Shown here: positions 7,468 through 14,686 of the stretch, piece by piece
How positions within the stretch are numbered: position 1 is the stretch's first letter
How the letters are laid out: each line of letters opens with the position of its first letter
Origin: Parvibaculum sp045863935
Lineage (GTDB): Bacteria; Pseudomonadota; Alphaproteobacteria; Parvibaculales; Parvibaculaceae
Direction: 5' to 3'
Length of the DNA stretch: 64,000 bases
NCBI RefSeq assembly: GCF_045863935.1
Contig: NZ_BTVP01000008.1
Span: 41,292 to 105,291 of the forward strand
Made by a program: the position numbers and the translations under genes
Notes under the pieces: model-generated
Told to the model about the DNA's origin: nothing
Database searches by the model: none
What the model saw: only the letters and a program-made list of their open reading frames with translations

Positions 7468-9711
7468 TCAGAACTTGATCGTCGCGTTGACGCCGAAGTT
7501 CCGGCCCGGCTGCGCATAGCGGCCGACGATGGCGCTGCCGGCGGCGAGGCCGGAGACATCCTGCGAGTTGTAATATTCCTCGTCGAAGATGTTGAAGACG
7601 CCGGCGTTCAGCGTGAAGCGCTCCGACATTTCGTAATAGGCCATCAAGTCGACCACCGTGTAGGACGGCGCTTCGAAGTTGCCGGTGGTGACGCGATCGT
7701 GACGCCAGGCATGGGTCGCGACGAGCTGCGAGCCCCAGACATTGCCTTCATAGGCAAGGCCGGCAACGGCCTTTACGGGATCGACGGAGTCGAGCGGCGC
7801 GCCCGTGCCGTCGTCCTCGCCATGCGCATAGGCGAGGCTGCCGCGAAGCGCCCATTCCGGCAGGAAGCGGTATTCGCCCTTGGCTTCCGTGCCGTAGATC
7901 GTGACTTCCGACAGGTTCTGGTACTGGAACTGCATCAGGCCGCCGCCGGAGAAGCCGACGAACACGGTGTCGATGAAGTCTTCATACGTGTTGTAGAAGC
8001 CGGACAGCGAGAAGCTCGAGCCATCGGCATAGCCGCCGCGCAGACCCGCCTCGAAGCCGTCGGACGTTTCGGGCTTCAGGTCGGCGTTCGGCAGGATTTC
8101 ATAGCCGTAGCCCGGATTGGAGAAGGCGAAGTTCGCGTTGTCGTAGGGCGGCGCGCGGAAGCCGTGCGCGTACTGGCCGAACAGCGTGTACTCGTCCGTC
8201 ACGTCGAAGGTGAGACCGAGCTTCGGCGAGACTTCCGTCTCTTCCTGATCGTGAACGGGGATCGAGCCCGCCGTCGAGTTGAGGAAGAGCTGGTCCACTT
8301 CCGGATGCATCTTGAAGTAGTCGACGCGCACGGTCGGGATGACGCCGAGCCGCCCGATATCGATGCTGTCCTGAACGTAGAGACCGGCCTTGATGGTCTT
8401 CGTGTCCGGGAAGTTCTTGTTCGGGAAGGTTTCGTCGTTGAACGGGAAGTAGGACGAGGTGGTGTTCGTCGTGAGGTTCGTTTCTGAACGGTAGCGCGGG
8501 CGCGAGGTTTCGGTGTAGTCGACCGTGCCGCCGTAAGTGAAGTTGTGCGAGACGCCCGCCCAGTCGCGCGAGAGGCCGAACTGCAGGTCGGCGCCGAAAA
8601 TATCCTGTTCGAATTCAAAATCCGACACGCGGTAGTAGTTGGTGAGGCCGTCGGTGAGCGTCTGTGTCGTGTGCTCGGTGCGGTCGACACGCGTGTAGAA
8701 GACCTTCGCTTCCAGATTGTCGGCGATGGCGAAGGGCGTGTTGTGCGAATAGGCGGCGCTCAGAAGTGTGCGCTGCGTATCGTCCTCCGCCCGGGAGCCG
8801 GTGACGGTCGAGAAGAAGAAGGGCGAGGTCGAGGGCACCGCGCCGCCGGCATCTGTGAGGAGATCAGTATCCGTCTGGTCCTCGTCGTGCTGGGCGGTGA
8901 ATTTCAGCGAGTTGCCCCAGAGACCGTTGAAGACGAGCTTGCCGAGGAAGGAGTTAGACGAATAGTCCTGCGGGTTGTAGAGCGCGTTCGAATTCGGCTC
9001 GGTCTCGTGCCCGTCGCGGCGCGTGAAGATGCCGAGCATCTCGACATTGCCCGCGCGCTTCACGCCGGTGAGCGATTCCGTGAAGCTCTGGTCGGCGCTG
9101 TCGTAGCCGCCCTTGATGCTGGCGTACCAGTCCTTGTCGAGACCTTCGAGGTAATCCGCCGGGTCCTTGGTGACATAGGCGACGGTGCCGCCGATGCCGT
9201 CCGAACCGTAAAGGGCGGAGGACGGACCGCGGATGATTTCCACGCGCTTCATGCTCTCGAGGTCGACATAGTCGCGCGTGTAGCTGCCGGCCGCCGTCGA
9301 GGTGATCGGCGAGTCGGGCACCGGCAGACCGTCCACGAGGACGAGCACGCGATTGCCGCCGATGCCGCGGATGACGAAGTTGCCCGATCCGGCGCGGCTG
9401 GACGAGTCGCCCACAGAGACGCCGGGCTCGTAGCGGACGATGTCTTCCATCGAGTTCGCGTTGTGGCGCTCGAGTTCTTCCGCCGTGATGACGGAGATCG
9501 TGCCCGCGACGTCCTTGATGGCGGTCGGGCTGCGCGTCGCGGTGGAGGTCACGGCGTCGAGCTGCGTCGCCTTGGGGGCTGTTTGCTGAGCGGTTTCTTC
9601 CGTGGTTGCCGATGTGCCGGCTTCCTGCGCCTGAGCGGCGGAGATCGCGAGGAGGGATGCCGTCGCGAGAAGGAGGGAGAGAAGGGACCGCGGTCCCGTG
9701 TGTTTTGTCAT
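7468..9711 (-). CDS. TonB-dependent heme/hemoglobin receptor
   Basis: 747-aa outer-membrane receptor. A signal peptide (to about AAQA, residue 28) is followed by a TonB-box-like stretch (ATQLDAVTSTATRS), the plug domain (SVITAEELERHNANSMEDIVRYEPGV), and a 22-strand barrel ending in Phe (NATIKF). The heme-receptor signature is visible: FRAP followed about 30 residues later by NADLKPETS, close to the FRAP/NPNL pair of HmuR, HemR and ShuA. Downstream genes (tonB, hmuSTUV) support heme as substrate. The symbol is left open because hmuR, hemR and shuA names overlap. The sequence is full length with no disruptions. Confidence 0.92.
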   Translation of the reverse strand: MTKHTGPRSLLSLLLATASLLAISAAQAQEAGTSATTEETAQQTAPKATQLDAVTSTATRSPTAIKDVAGTISVITAEELERHNANSMEDIVRYEPGVSVGDSSSRAGSGNFVIRGIGGNRVLVLVDGLPVPDSPITSTAAGSYTRDYVDLESMKRVEIIRGPSSALYGSDGIGGTVAYVTKDPADYLEGLDKDWYASIKGGYDSADQSFTESLTGVKRAGNVEMLGIFTRRDGHETEPNSNALYNPQDYSSNSFLGKLVFNGLWGNSLKFTAQHDEDQTDTDLLTDAGGAVPSTSPFFFSTVTGSRAEDDTQRTLLSAAYSHNTPFAIADNLEAKVFYTRVDRTEHTTQTLTDGLTNYYRVSDFEFEQDIFGADLQFGLSRDWAGVSHNFTYGGTVDYTETSRPRYRSETNLTTNTTSSYFPFNDETFPNKNFPDTKTIKAGLYVQDSIDIGRLGVIPTVRVDYFKMHPEVDQLFLNSTAGSIPVHDQEETEVSPKLGLTFDVTDEYTLFGQYAHGFRAPPYDNANFAFSNPGYGYEILPNADLKPETSDGFEAGLRGGYADGSSFSLSGFYNTYEDFIDTVFVGFSGGGLMQFQYQNLSEVTIYGTEAKGEYRFLPEWALRGSLAYAHGEDDGTGAPLDSVDPVKAVAGLAYEGNVWGSQLVATHAWRHDRVTTGNFEAPSYTVVDLMAYYEMSERFTLNAGVFNIFDEEYYNSQDVSGLAAGSAIVGRYAQPGRNFGVNATIKF

Positions 9712-9743
9712 TGCCAGTTCCAGTTATGCGAGAGGAAGCATTC

Positions 9744-9782
9744 CTGGCTGGCTGGCTCCCCGCGAGGCGGGTCTGGCTGGCT
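9744..9782. repeat. hairpin flanked by CTGGCTGGCT direct repeats
   Basis: Between hemP and the receptor gene. CTGGCTGGCTGGCT (9744-9757) and TCTGGCTGGCT (9772-9782) flank a short GC hairpin (CCCCGC, GAG, GCGGG). It might be an mRNA processing or attenuation structure that sets the ratio of hemP to receptor, but that is only a guess from position. Confidence 0.35.
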
Positions 9783-9826
9783 CGGTATCTTCGGTTAAGT
9801 GCATCCCGGCGTGCCGCCGGTTCTCC

Positions 9827-9997
9827 TCACTTGATCAGGATCAGCTTGTTGCTGCTGGTGAGCCGGAGCCGGTAATGCCCGGCCCCGTGGCGAATGACGA
9901 TTTCGCGGCCCCCCGCGAACAGGTCGGCGCTGTCGATGGCAGGGGTCGCCCCCTCCCGCGTCACGCGGATCGTCCTGTCCGTGGCGGTCATGTCCAT
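9827..9997 (-). CDS. hemP: hemin uptake protein HemP
   Basis: 56-aa protein of the HemP family. The conserved core is intact: IDSADLFAGGREIVIRHG followed by YRLRLTSSNKLILIK. HemP proteins are found beside heme receptors and, in some alphaproteobacteria and Burkholderia, activate receptor expression. The open frame extends to 10114, but the family starts near the ATGs at 9997 or 9991; the ribosome binding site is weak for both. The receptor follows after 115 bp, and a Fur-like site lies upstream. Role is assigned from family and context. Confidence 0.85.
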   Translation of the reverse strand: MDMTATDRTIRVTREGATPAIDSADLFAGGREIVIRHGAGHYRLRLTSSNKLILIK

Positions 9998-10049
9998 AAG
10001 TCGTCCACAGGTCTTCCGCCCCAGCCCCATCAGCCCGTAGGATGAGCTA

Positions 10050-10068
10050 ATCAATGAGAATGACTCGC
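10050..10068 (-). promoter_or_regulatory. candidate Fur-like operator upstream of hemP
   Basis: The plus-strand sequence ATCAATGAGAATGACTCGC matches 11 of 19 positions of the classical Fur box, with the best part being AATGAGAAT. It lies about 55 bp upstream of the hemP start, where the promoter of the heme locus is expected. It is weaker than the site at 1566; RirA or Irr could be the real regulator. Confidence 0.3.
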
Positions 10069-10175
10069 AGTAGCATGAGCAATTGACAGACGCAACCGCT
10101 ATTTCTCCATACAAAAAGTAAGGACTTTTGCGCGTGACATTTCTGCCGGGTGGCAGGGCCGGTAAGGAGGGTGGA

Positions 10176-10196
10176 GCGGCGCCGGTCCGGCGCCGC
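10176..10196 (-). terminator. GC-rich palindrome after sodB
   Basis: A 10-bp perfect inverted repeat (GCGGCGCCGG and CCGGCGCCGC) with one central base, 12 nt beyond the sodB stop. There is no T run, so it would be an RNA-stabilising hairpin or a Rho-assisted terminator rather than a classic intrinsic terminator. Confidence 0.4.
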
Positions 10197-10207
10197 CGCA
10201 GACGAGG

Positions 10208-10825
10208 TCAGGCCGTCTGGAGGCCGGCCCTCTCGAAATTCGCCTCGGCGAATTCCCAGTTCACGAGGTTCTCGAGGAAGGCATCGACATAGTCCGGCCG
10301 CCGGTTCTGGTAGTCGAGGTAATAGGTATGCTCCCAGACATCGGTGGTGAGGAGGGGAACGTCCTTCCCGTCCGCGATCGGCGTCTCGGCGTTCGGCGTG
10401 CCATAGACCTTGAGCTTGCCGTCCTCGCCGATGACGAGCCAGCAATAGCCCGAGCCGAACTGGCCGGTGGCCGCTTCCTTGAACGCCTTCTTGAACTTGT
10501 CGAAGCTGCCGAAATCCTGCGCGATGCTGTCCGCGAGCGCGCCCGACGGCTTGCCGCCGCCCTTCGGCGCCATGGAGCGCCAGTAGAAGTCGTGGTTCCA
10601 GACCTGCGCGGCGTTGTTGAAGAGGCTCTTCTTCCCGTCATCGCCGGCCACCTTGCGGATCAGCGGCACGAGTTCGAGACCGGCGAGGTCCGTGCCCTCG
10701 ATCATCGAGTTCGCCTTGTCGACATAGCCCTTGTGATGCTTGCCGTAGTGGAACGACAGCGTCTCCGCGGAGATGTGGGGTTCGAGAGCGTTCTTCTCGT
10801 AAGGAAGGGGAGGGAGTTCCAGCAT
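10208..10825 (-). CDS. sodB: iron superoxide dismutase
   Basis: 205-aa Fe/Mn-type superoxide dismutase that converts superoxide to hydrogen peroxide and oxygen in the cytoplasm. Metal ligands are His26, His78 (NHDFYW), Asp162 and His166 (DVWEH). Gln74 in AAQVWNH and the NAETP sequence match the Fe rather than the Mn form. Length is that of E. coli SodB (about 193) plus a few residues. It lies upstream of the heme-uptake genes on the same strand, separated by about 210 bp, and next to the divergent heat-shock unit. An iron-using detoxifier beside iron import is a sensible neighbourhood, though not proof of co-regulation. Confidence 0.95.
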   Translation of the reverse strand: MLELPPLPYEKNALEPHISAETLSFHYGKHHKGYVDKANSMIEGTDLAGLELVPLIRKVAGDDGKKSLFNNAAQVWNHDFYWRSMAPKGGGKPSGALADSIAQDFGSFDKFKKAFKEAATGQFGSGYCWLVIGEDGKLKVYGTPNAETPIADGKDVPLLTTDVWEHTYYLDYQNRRPDYVDAFLENLVNWEFAEANFERAGLQTA

Positions 10826-10963
10826 GACGTCGTTTCCTTTTCCTTTGAGTGCCCGCCTCCCCTTGTCACTTCGACCGCCGGGCCTCCGGTTTCAAGGCCC
10901 GCGTCACGGCCTTTCCGGAATAAGGGGTGGAAAAATACGAGGAAAAGCGCGAGGAACGCTCGC

Positions 10964-10992
10964 CTTGCAACGCATGGGCGCGATCCCCACAT
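10964..10992 (+). promoter_or_regulatory. sigma-32 (RpoH)-type heat-shock promoter
   Basis: CTTGCA at 10964-10969, a 15-bp spacer and CCCCACAT at 10985-10992 fit the sigma-32 consensus (CTTGAA, 13-17 bp, CCCCATNT). Transcription would start near 11000, giving a leader of about 60 nt before the hsp20 ATG at 11062. Confidence 0.72.
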
Positions 10993-11031
10993 ATTTCTAC
11001 GAAGCGGTGCCGCCTGGCGGGCCGCAAATGG

Positions 11032-11057
11032 CAAAGTCGCCTGGATGCGGGACTTTG
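11032..11057 (+). promoter_or_regulatory. hairpin abutting the hsp20 ribosome binding site (possible RNA thermometer)
   Basis: CAAAGTC (11032-11038) pairs with GACTTTG (11051-11057). The right arm ends directly against GGA at 11058-11060, which precedes the ATG at 11062. Small heat-shock genes of alphaproteobacteria often have ROSE-type thermometers. The characteristic UYGCU of ROSE was not found, so this is only a candidate. Confidence 0.35.
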
Positions 11058-11061
11058 GGAC

Positions 11062-11538
11062 ATGACACGCGTGATGCAGTTCAACAGCCCCTTTCTGCTG
11101 GGCTTCGATGCGCTGGAGCGGATGCTCGAAAGAGCCGCGAAGGCGTCCGACGGCTATCCGCCCTACAATGTCGAGCAATTGCCGACGGTTGAGGGCGAGG
11201 CGCTTCGGATCACGCTGGCAGTCGCCGGATTCTCCCGTGAAGAGCTGTCTGTCACGGTCGAGGAAAACCATCTCGTCATTCGCGGCCGGCAGCTCGAAGA
11301 GGAAGAGCGCACCTATCTTCACCGCGGCATCGCCGCACGCCAGTTCCAGCGCTCTTTCGTGCTGGCCGACGGCATCGAGGTGAAGGGCGCGCGCCTCGAG
11401 AACGGTCTTCTTGTGATCGATCTCGAAAAACCGGAACCCGCGCGCACGCTGCGCACGATCGAGATTGCGGAAGACGAGCCCGCAGCTCCCGCACGCCGCG
11501 TCACGCGCGATGCGGCCCGCTCCCCGGCGACCGAGTGA
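11062..11538 (+). CDS. small heat-shock protein, Hsp20/IbpA type
   Basis: 158-aa chaperone of the alpha-crystallin family that holds unfolding proteins for later refolding. The N-terminus FNSPFLLGFDALERMLE and the PPYNVEQL segment are typical of IbpA-like class A proteins. The crystallin domain spans about 35-130 and includes ALRITLAVAGF and the GIAARQFQRSFVLADGIEV strand region. A C-terminal IEIAED-like tail is present. The open frame begins at 10927, but that start lies upstream of the predicted sigma-32 promoter, so the ATG at 11062 is chosen. The DUF1150 gene follows after 46 bp, a pairing common in alphaproteobacteria. Confidence 0.9.
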   Translation: MTRVMQFNSPFLLGFDALERMLERAAKASDGYPPYNVEQLPTVEGEALRITLAVAGFSREELSVTVEENHLVIRGRQLEEEERTYLHRGIAARQFQRSFVLADGIEVKGARLENGLLVIDLEKPEPARTLRTIEIAEDEPAAPARRVTRDAARSPATE

Positions 11539-11584
11539 GCCCTTCGCTTCGTTGAGTAAGGAAGGGCCGGAAAGGAGAAGAACA

Positions 11585-11887
11585 ATGCAGAACGAATCCG
11601 ATTTCGATGCCGCAGGCGACGAAACGACCGGCTGGGGCGTGAGCGACTTCCGCAAGCTGACGCCGGAAATGTTCGCACAGGCAGGCATGCCGAACATCGT
11701 TTATGTGCGCGAGATCCTCGCCGGCGAACTGGCGGGTGAACTCGGCTCCGAACTCGACGTTCCTGCCGACACGCGTCTCTATTCCGTGCACGCCGCGAAC
11801 GGCCAGCGCATGGCCGTGCTCGACGATCGCGACGCCGCCTTTGCGGGCGCGCGCCAGTACGATCTCGAGCCGCAAAGCGTGCACTGA
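11585..11887 (+). CDS. DUF1150 family protein
   Basis: 100-aa acidic protein (pI clearly low from D/E content) of the DUF1150 family, of unknown function, usually found beside Hsp20 genes. Conserved sequences seen here are WGVSDFRKLTPEMFAQAGMPNIVYVR and LYSVHAANGQRMAVLDDRDAAF. The start at 11585 has GGAAAGGAGAAG just upstream. It shares the heat-shock promoter by position, and a strong terminator ends the unit at 11908-11937. A role in proteostasis is inferred only from the constant neighbour. Confidence 0.88.
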   Translation: MQNESDFDAAGDETTGWGVSDFRKLTPEMFAQAGMPNIVYVREILAGELAGELGSELDVPADTRLYSVHAANGQRMAVLDDRDAAFAGARQYDLEPQSVH

Positions 11888-11907
11888 ACGCACGACACGA
11901 CAAACGG

Positions 11908-11937
11908 AAAAGCCCCGCTCGGGAGAGCGGGGCTTTT
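11908..11937 (+). terminator. Rho-independent terminator after the hsp20 unit
   Basis: Thirteen-base perfect stem AAAAGCCCCGCTC / GAGCGGGGCTTTT with a GGGA loop, followed by GTTTTA. It lies between convergent genes and could serve both strands because the left arm begins with four As. Confidence 0.9.
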
Positions 11938-11940
11938 GTT

Positions 11941-13062
11941 TTACGTATTGCGTGAAATCTCGGGAATGTTCAGGAAGTAACGCGTGTGCCGGAGTTCACC
12001 GCTGCGCAGGAGCGCGCCCTTCGTCGTCAGGTCCCGTAAATCCCTGGTAGCCGTTGCACGCGATGTCTGCGCGATGGAAATATAATTCTCGGCGCTCAAT
12101 CCGCCCGTGAAGCCGTCGGGGCCCTCGCGGAACATACGCGCAAGAACCTTGTCCTGCCTCTCATTCAGAAGGCCCCGGAAGCGGTCGTAGAATTTCGTCT
12201 TTCCGATGAGAAATTCGATCTGGCGATGCGTCTCTTCCTGGGCAGCGAGTACAGTGTCCGCGAAATAGACCAGCCAATCCGTGATCTCATTGCTACGATT
12301 GGCGTGCGCGAGGGCGTCGTAGTAGTCGTTGCGCCTGCGCTCGATCGTGCGCGCGAGCGCGATGAGCGCCGGTGCGCCCTGCGACTGCGCGAGAGATTTT
12401 TCCGAGACCGCCCGGCCGATACGGCCATTGCCGTCCTCGAAGGGGTGGATGGACTCGAAATAGAGATGCGCGGTGCCCGCACGTGCAAGCGAGGACAGGG
12501 GGGTTCCCCTGCCCGGGCCGGTGCCGTTGAACCAGTCGATGAAGCGTTTCATCTCGGCCGGGACTTTCGCCGAGGGCGGGGCCTCGAAATGAATCTTCTG
12601 CTTGTGAATGAGCCCGGATACGATCTGCATGGCGTCTTCATGCGTCCGGAAGGCACCGATGTCGCGAAGATCTGTTCGGCCCTGCATCAGCAGGGCGTGC
12701 CACGCACAAAGCATGTCGCCGGACAGCGGCGTCTCCCATGAACGGTAAAGACCGACCATCATTTCGGCGATGCCCCGCTCTGCAGGCGTGGCCTTGCGGT
12801 TGTCCGCCGCGAGGCCGAGCTGCTTGCGGATGGAAGACTGGATGCTGTCGCGATTGAGGCGTTCGCCCTCGATTTCGGAGGTCTTGAGCGCTTCGGTACT
12901 CATGAGTTCGACCGTCAACAGCTCGCGGTCCCCGGCACCCAGATGAATGAAGGCGCCAAGCAGCAGACCCGAATTGCGAAGAAAGCGGGTTTCCCGGGCC
13001 TCGAGGACCTGTTGGTTCCAGGAAAAATCCGGCCAGTCCGGTTGCTGCCAGTTCCAGGTCAT
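11941..13062 (-). CDS. Fic family protein with N-terminal inhibitory helix and C-terminal winged helix
   Basis: 373-aa Fic protein, a family that usually transfers AMP from ATP to a hydroxyl of a target protein. The catalytic motif is intact: HPFEDGNGRIGR (206-217). An N-terminal inhibitory motif of the (S/T)xxxE(G/N) type is seen at Thr61-Glu65-Gly66, placing it among class II (self-inhibited) Fic proteins. The N-terminus (DUF4172-like) and the C-terminal region (EGPDGFTGGLSAENYISIAQTSRATATRDLRDL), a winged-helix DNA-binding type, match Fic proteins thought to control their own genes. Two large palindromes at the start support autoregulation. No partner antitoxin gene adjoins it. Target unknown. 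Confidence 0.9.
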   Translation of the reverse strand: MTWNWQQPDWPDFSWNQQVLEARETRFLRNSGLLLGAFIHLGAGDRELLTVELMSTEALKTSEIEGERLNRDSIQSSIRKQLGLAADNRKATPAERGIAEMMVGLYRSWETPLSGDMLCAWHALLMQGRTDLRDIGAFRTHEDAMQIVSGLIHKQKIHFEAPPSAKVPAEMKRFIDWFNGTGPGRGTPLSSLARAGTAHLYFESIHPFEDGNGRIGRAVSEKSLAQSQGAPALIALARTIERRRNDYYDALAHANRSNEITDWLVYFADTVLAAQEETHRQIEFLIGKTKFYDRFRGLLNERQDKVLARMFREGPDGFTGGLSAENYISIAQTSRATATRDLRDLTTKGALLRSGELRHTRYFLNIPEISRNT

Positions 13063-13091
13063 GAGCTATAGAAATCCCTTTCTATAGCTCA
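13062..13091 (-). promoter_or_regulatory. perfect 13-bp palindrome at the fic start (candidate operator 1)
   Basis: TGAGCTATAGAAA (13062-13074), spacer TCCC, TTTCTATAGCTCA (13079-13091). The left end overlaps the A of the fic ATG and the arms cover the ribosome binding site (AAAGGGA on the minus strand). It could act as DNA operator, RNA hairpin over the start, or both. Confidence 0.75.
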
Positions 13092-13106
13092 CGATATACC
13101 GCTTTG

Positions 13107-13135
13107 TGAGTTATAGAAACCTTTCCTATAACTCA
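13107..13135 (-). promoter_or_regulatory. 10-bp palindrome upstream of fic (candidate operator 2)
   Basis: TGAGTTATAG (13107-13116), 9-bp spacer, CTATAACTCA (13126-13135). The arms match those of the palindrome at 13062 except for one base (GAGTTATAG versus GAGCTATAG), and the centres are about 45 bp apart. TATATC on the minus strand between the two palindromes could be the -10 element. Confidence 0.7.
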
Positions 13136-13183
13136 CGCTGGAACCTCGAGCGGGAACCCACGCTGGTGCGGCCGACAGAGGCC

Positions 13184-13648
13184 TCAGGCCGCGTTCGTTG
13201 CCGCCGGTTCGGTGAGGATGGCGAAAAGGGCGGAGGCGTCTTCCGAGGCGCGCAGCTTCTCGACCACGGACGGATTGCGCAGGAGCCGCGAGATGCGGGC
13301 GAGCGCTTTCAGGTGGTCGGCGCCGGCGCCTTCCGGCGCGAGCAGCAGGAAGATGAGGTCGACCGGCTGGTCGTCCACGGACTCGAAATCGATCGGCGTG
13401 TCGAGCCGCGCAAAAAGACCGTGGAGACGGTCGATTTCCGGCAGCTTGCCGTGCGGGATGGCGATGCCCTGGCCGACGCCCGTCGAGCCGAGGCGTTCGC
13501 GTTCGAGCAGGGTTTCGAAGATTGCCCGCTCGGAGAGCCCGGTCACCTTGGCAGCGCGCTCGGAAAGCTCCTGCAGCGCCTGCTTTTTGCTGGTGACTTT
13601 CAGATGGGCGATGACGCCCTCCGGCTGCACCAGATCTTCAAGCTCCAT
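13184..13648 (-). CDS. ptsN: PTS IIA-like nitrogen-regulatory protein PtsN
   Basis: 154-aa EIIA-Ntr, the end acceptor of the nitrogen phosphotransferase chain, which couples nitrogen and potassium status to other functions. The phosphorylated histidine lies in GIAIPHGKLPEID, and the fold continues with LIFLLLAPEGAGADHLKALARISRLLRN. The ATG at 13648 gives the conserved ELEDLVQPEGVIAHLKV start; the longer open frame is out of register with hpf sequence. It is the last gene of the rpoN-hpf-ptsN series, 115 bp after hpf. Confidence 0.93.
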   Translation of the reverse strand: MELEDLVQPEGVIAHLKVTSKKQALQELSERAAKVTGLSERAIFETLLERERLGSTGVGQGIAIPHGKLPEIDRLHGLFARLDTPIDFESVDDQPVDLIFLLLAPEGAGADHLKALARISRLLRNPSVVEKLRASEDASALFAILTEPAATNAA

Positions 13649-13763
13649 AATCCGAATCCTGTTCTGCGAAGCCGCCAGACGCACGGGGGTTTCCCGCGTC
13701 TCCGACTGGGGCTTGCCCGGAACGGCGCGGCTGCTGCCGGGCCGGGGTTTCGCCTTCAGAGTT

Positions 13764-14355
13764 TCAAGCCTTTTGAGCATCGCGGCCTGTGTCGATCCAG
13801 CCGATATTCCCATCGGGGCGGCGATAGACGAGGTTGAGACCGCCGCTACCGCCGTTTCGGAAAACAACGAAAGGAGCGTCGCTCAGATCCATTTGCATCA
13901 CGGCATCGCCCACGCTGAGCGCGGGGATGGAGGTCGTGCCTTCCGCGATGATGACGGGCTGTGCATCTTCGGCCATCTCCTCATGTTCGTCGCCGGCTTC
14001 GATGACGAAGGAGGGATAGGCTTCGGCCGGAAGTGCGGCCTTGTTGTTGTTATTGTGATTCTTCAGCCGGCGCTTGTAACGGCGCAGACNNNNNNNNNNG
14101 TTTTTCAAGCCGTTCCAGCGCGGCATCGAAAGAGGCATAGACCTCCGTCGCAACGCCCTGCGCATTGACGCGCAGGCCCGAGCTCAGATGCGCCGAACAA
14201 TCGGCGCGGAACTCGTAGCCCTGCTTGGTGAACGTAACCGTGCCGTCGACAGGCCGGTCGAAATACTTCGTGATGGCGGCCTCGAGACGTTCGACCGCGT
14301 GGTTGCGGAGTGCATCTCCCACGTCGAGATGATGACCGCTTACCTGAACTTGCAT
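13764..14355 (-). CDS. hpf: ribosome hibernation-promoting factor, long form (interrupted by an N gap)
   Basis: Long-form HPF, which binds the 30S subunit and dimerises 70S ribosomes into inactive 100S particles. The N-terminal S30AE domain runs MQVQVSGHHLDVGDALRNHAV to ATEVYASFDAALERLEK. The C-terminal dimerisation domain has MQMDLSDAPFVVFRN and YRRPDGNIGWIDT. The 10 Ns at 14090-14099 break the frame, so two half frames result. If the Ns are deleted, the flanks join as Leu-Glu-Lys-Arg-Leu-Arg-Arg-Tyr-Lys, in frame, giving 193 aa. The gene is therefore likely intact in the organism. Start at 14355 has AGGAAGG upstream. Confidence 0.9.
14090..14099. other. 10-N assembly gap inside hpf, probably of zero length
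   Basis: Ten Ns interrupt hpf. The interval 13764-14355 is 592 bp; without the Ns it is 582 bp, exactly 194 codons. The flanking bases then read through the linker without a frameshift. The gap is probably a scaffolding artefact. Confidence 0.8.
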
Positions 14356-14686
14356 GAAAGACCTTCCTGGGCCCACTACGCTACAACAGACGGTTGCCGA
14401 AACGGTTCGGCCTGACTTTCGCCCCTCTTGCGGGACGACCGCATTTTCAACGCAGCCCATACTCTACGTCGGATATGGGCGTTCGAATTTGCCATTGTAC
14501 ATGCCGCCGGAGCGGCTCAACCCACCGCCTCACCACCGGGTACGAGAGCCCCGGGGGCGCTTGAGCGCGTGGAAACTAGTTGGCCCTATCATGGGTGTCA
14601 ACCGCATGCCTGAGAAAGCGTTAAAACCCTTATCTTTCAAGAAGATATAGGTCGCAGGCAGGGCCCGGAAAGGGGCCCGGCAAGAC
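14356..14686. other. intergenic region between rpoN and hpf
   Basis: 331 bp without a supportable gene. It should hold the hpf promoter. Near the rpoN stop, the minus strand has a hairpin built on GGGCC/GGCCC and then TATCTT/AAGATA ahead of GGGTTTT, a possible weak terminator for rpoN at about 14620-14680. The open frames on the plus strand here show no protein-like sequence. Confidence 0.4.

Noticed and set aside
10047..10445. 132-aa minus-strand frame overlapping sodB
   Set aside because: It is a different-frame shadow of sodB.
14354..14650. 98-aa frame on the plus strand between hpf and rpoN
   Set aside because: No ribosome binding site and no protein-like pattern; the region is likely promoter and terminator DNA.
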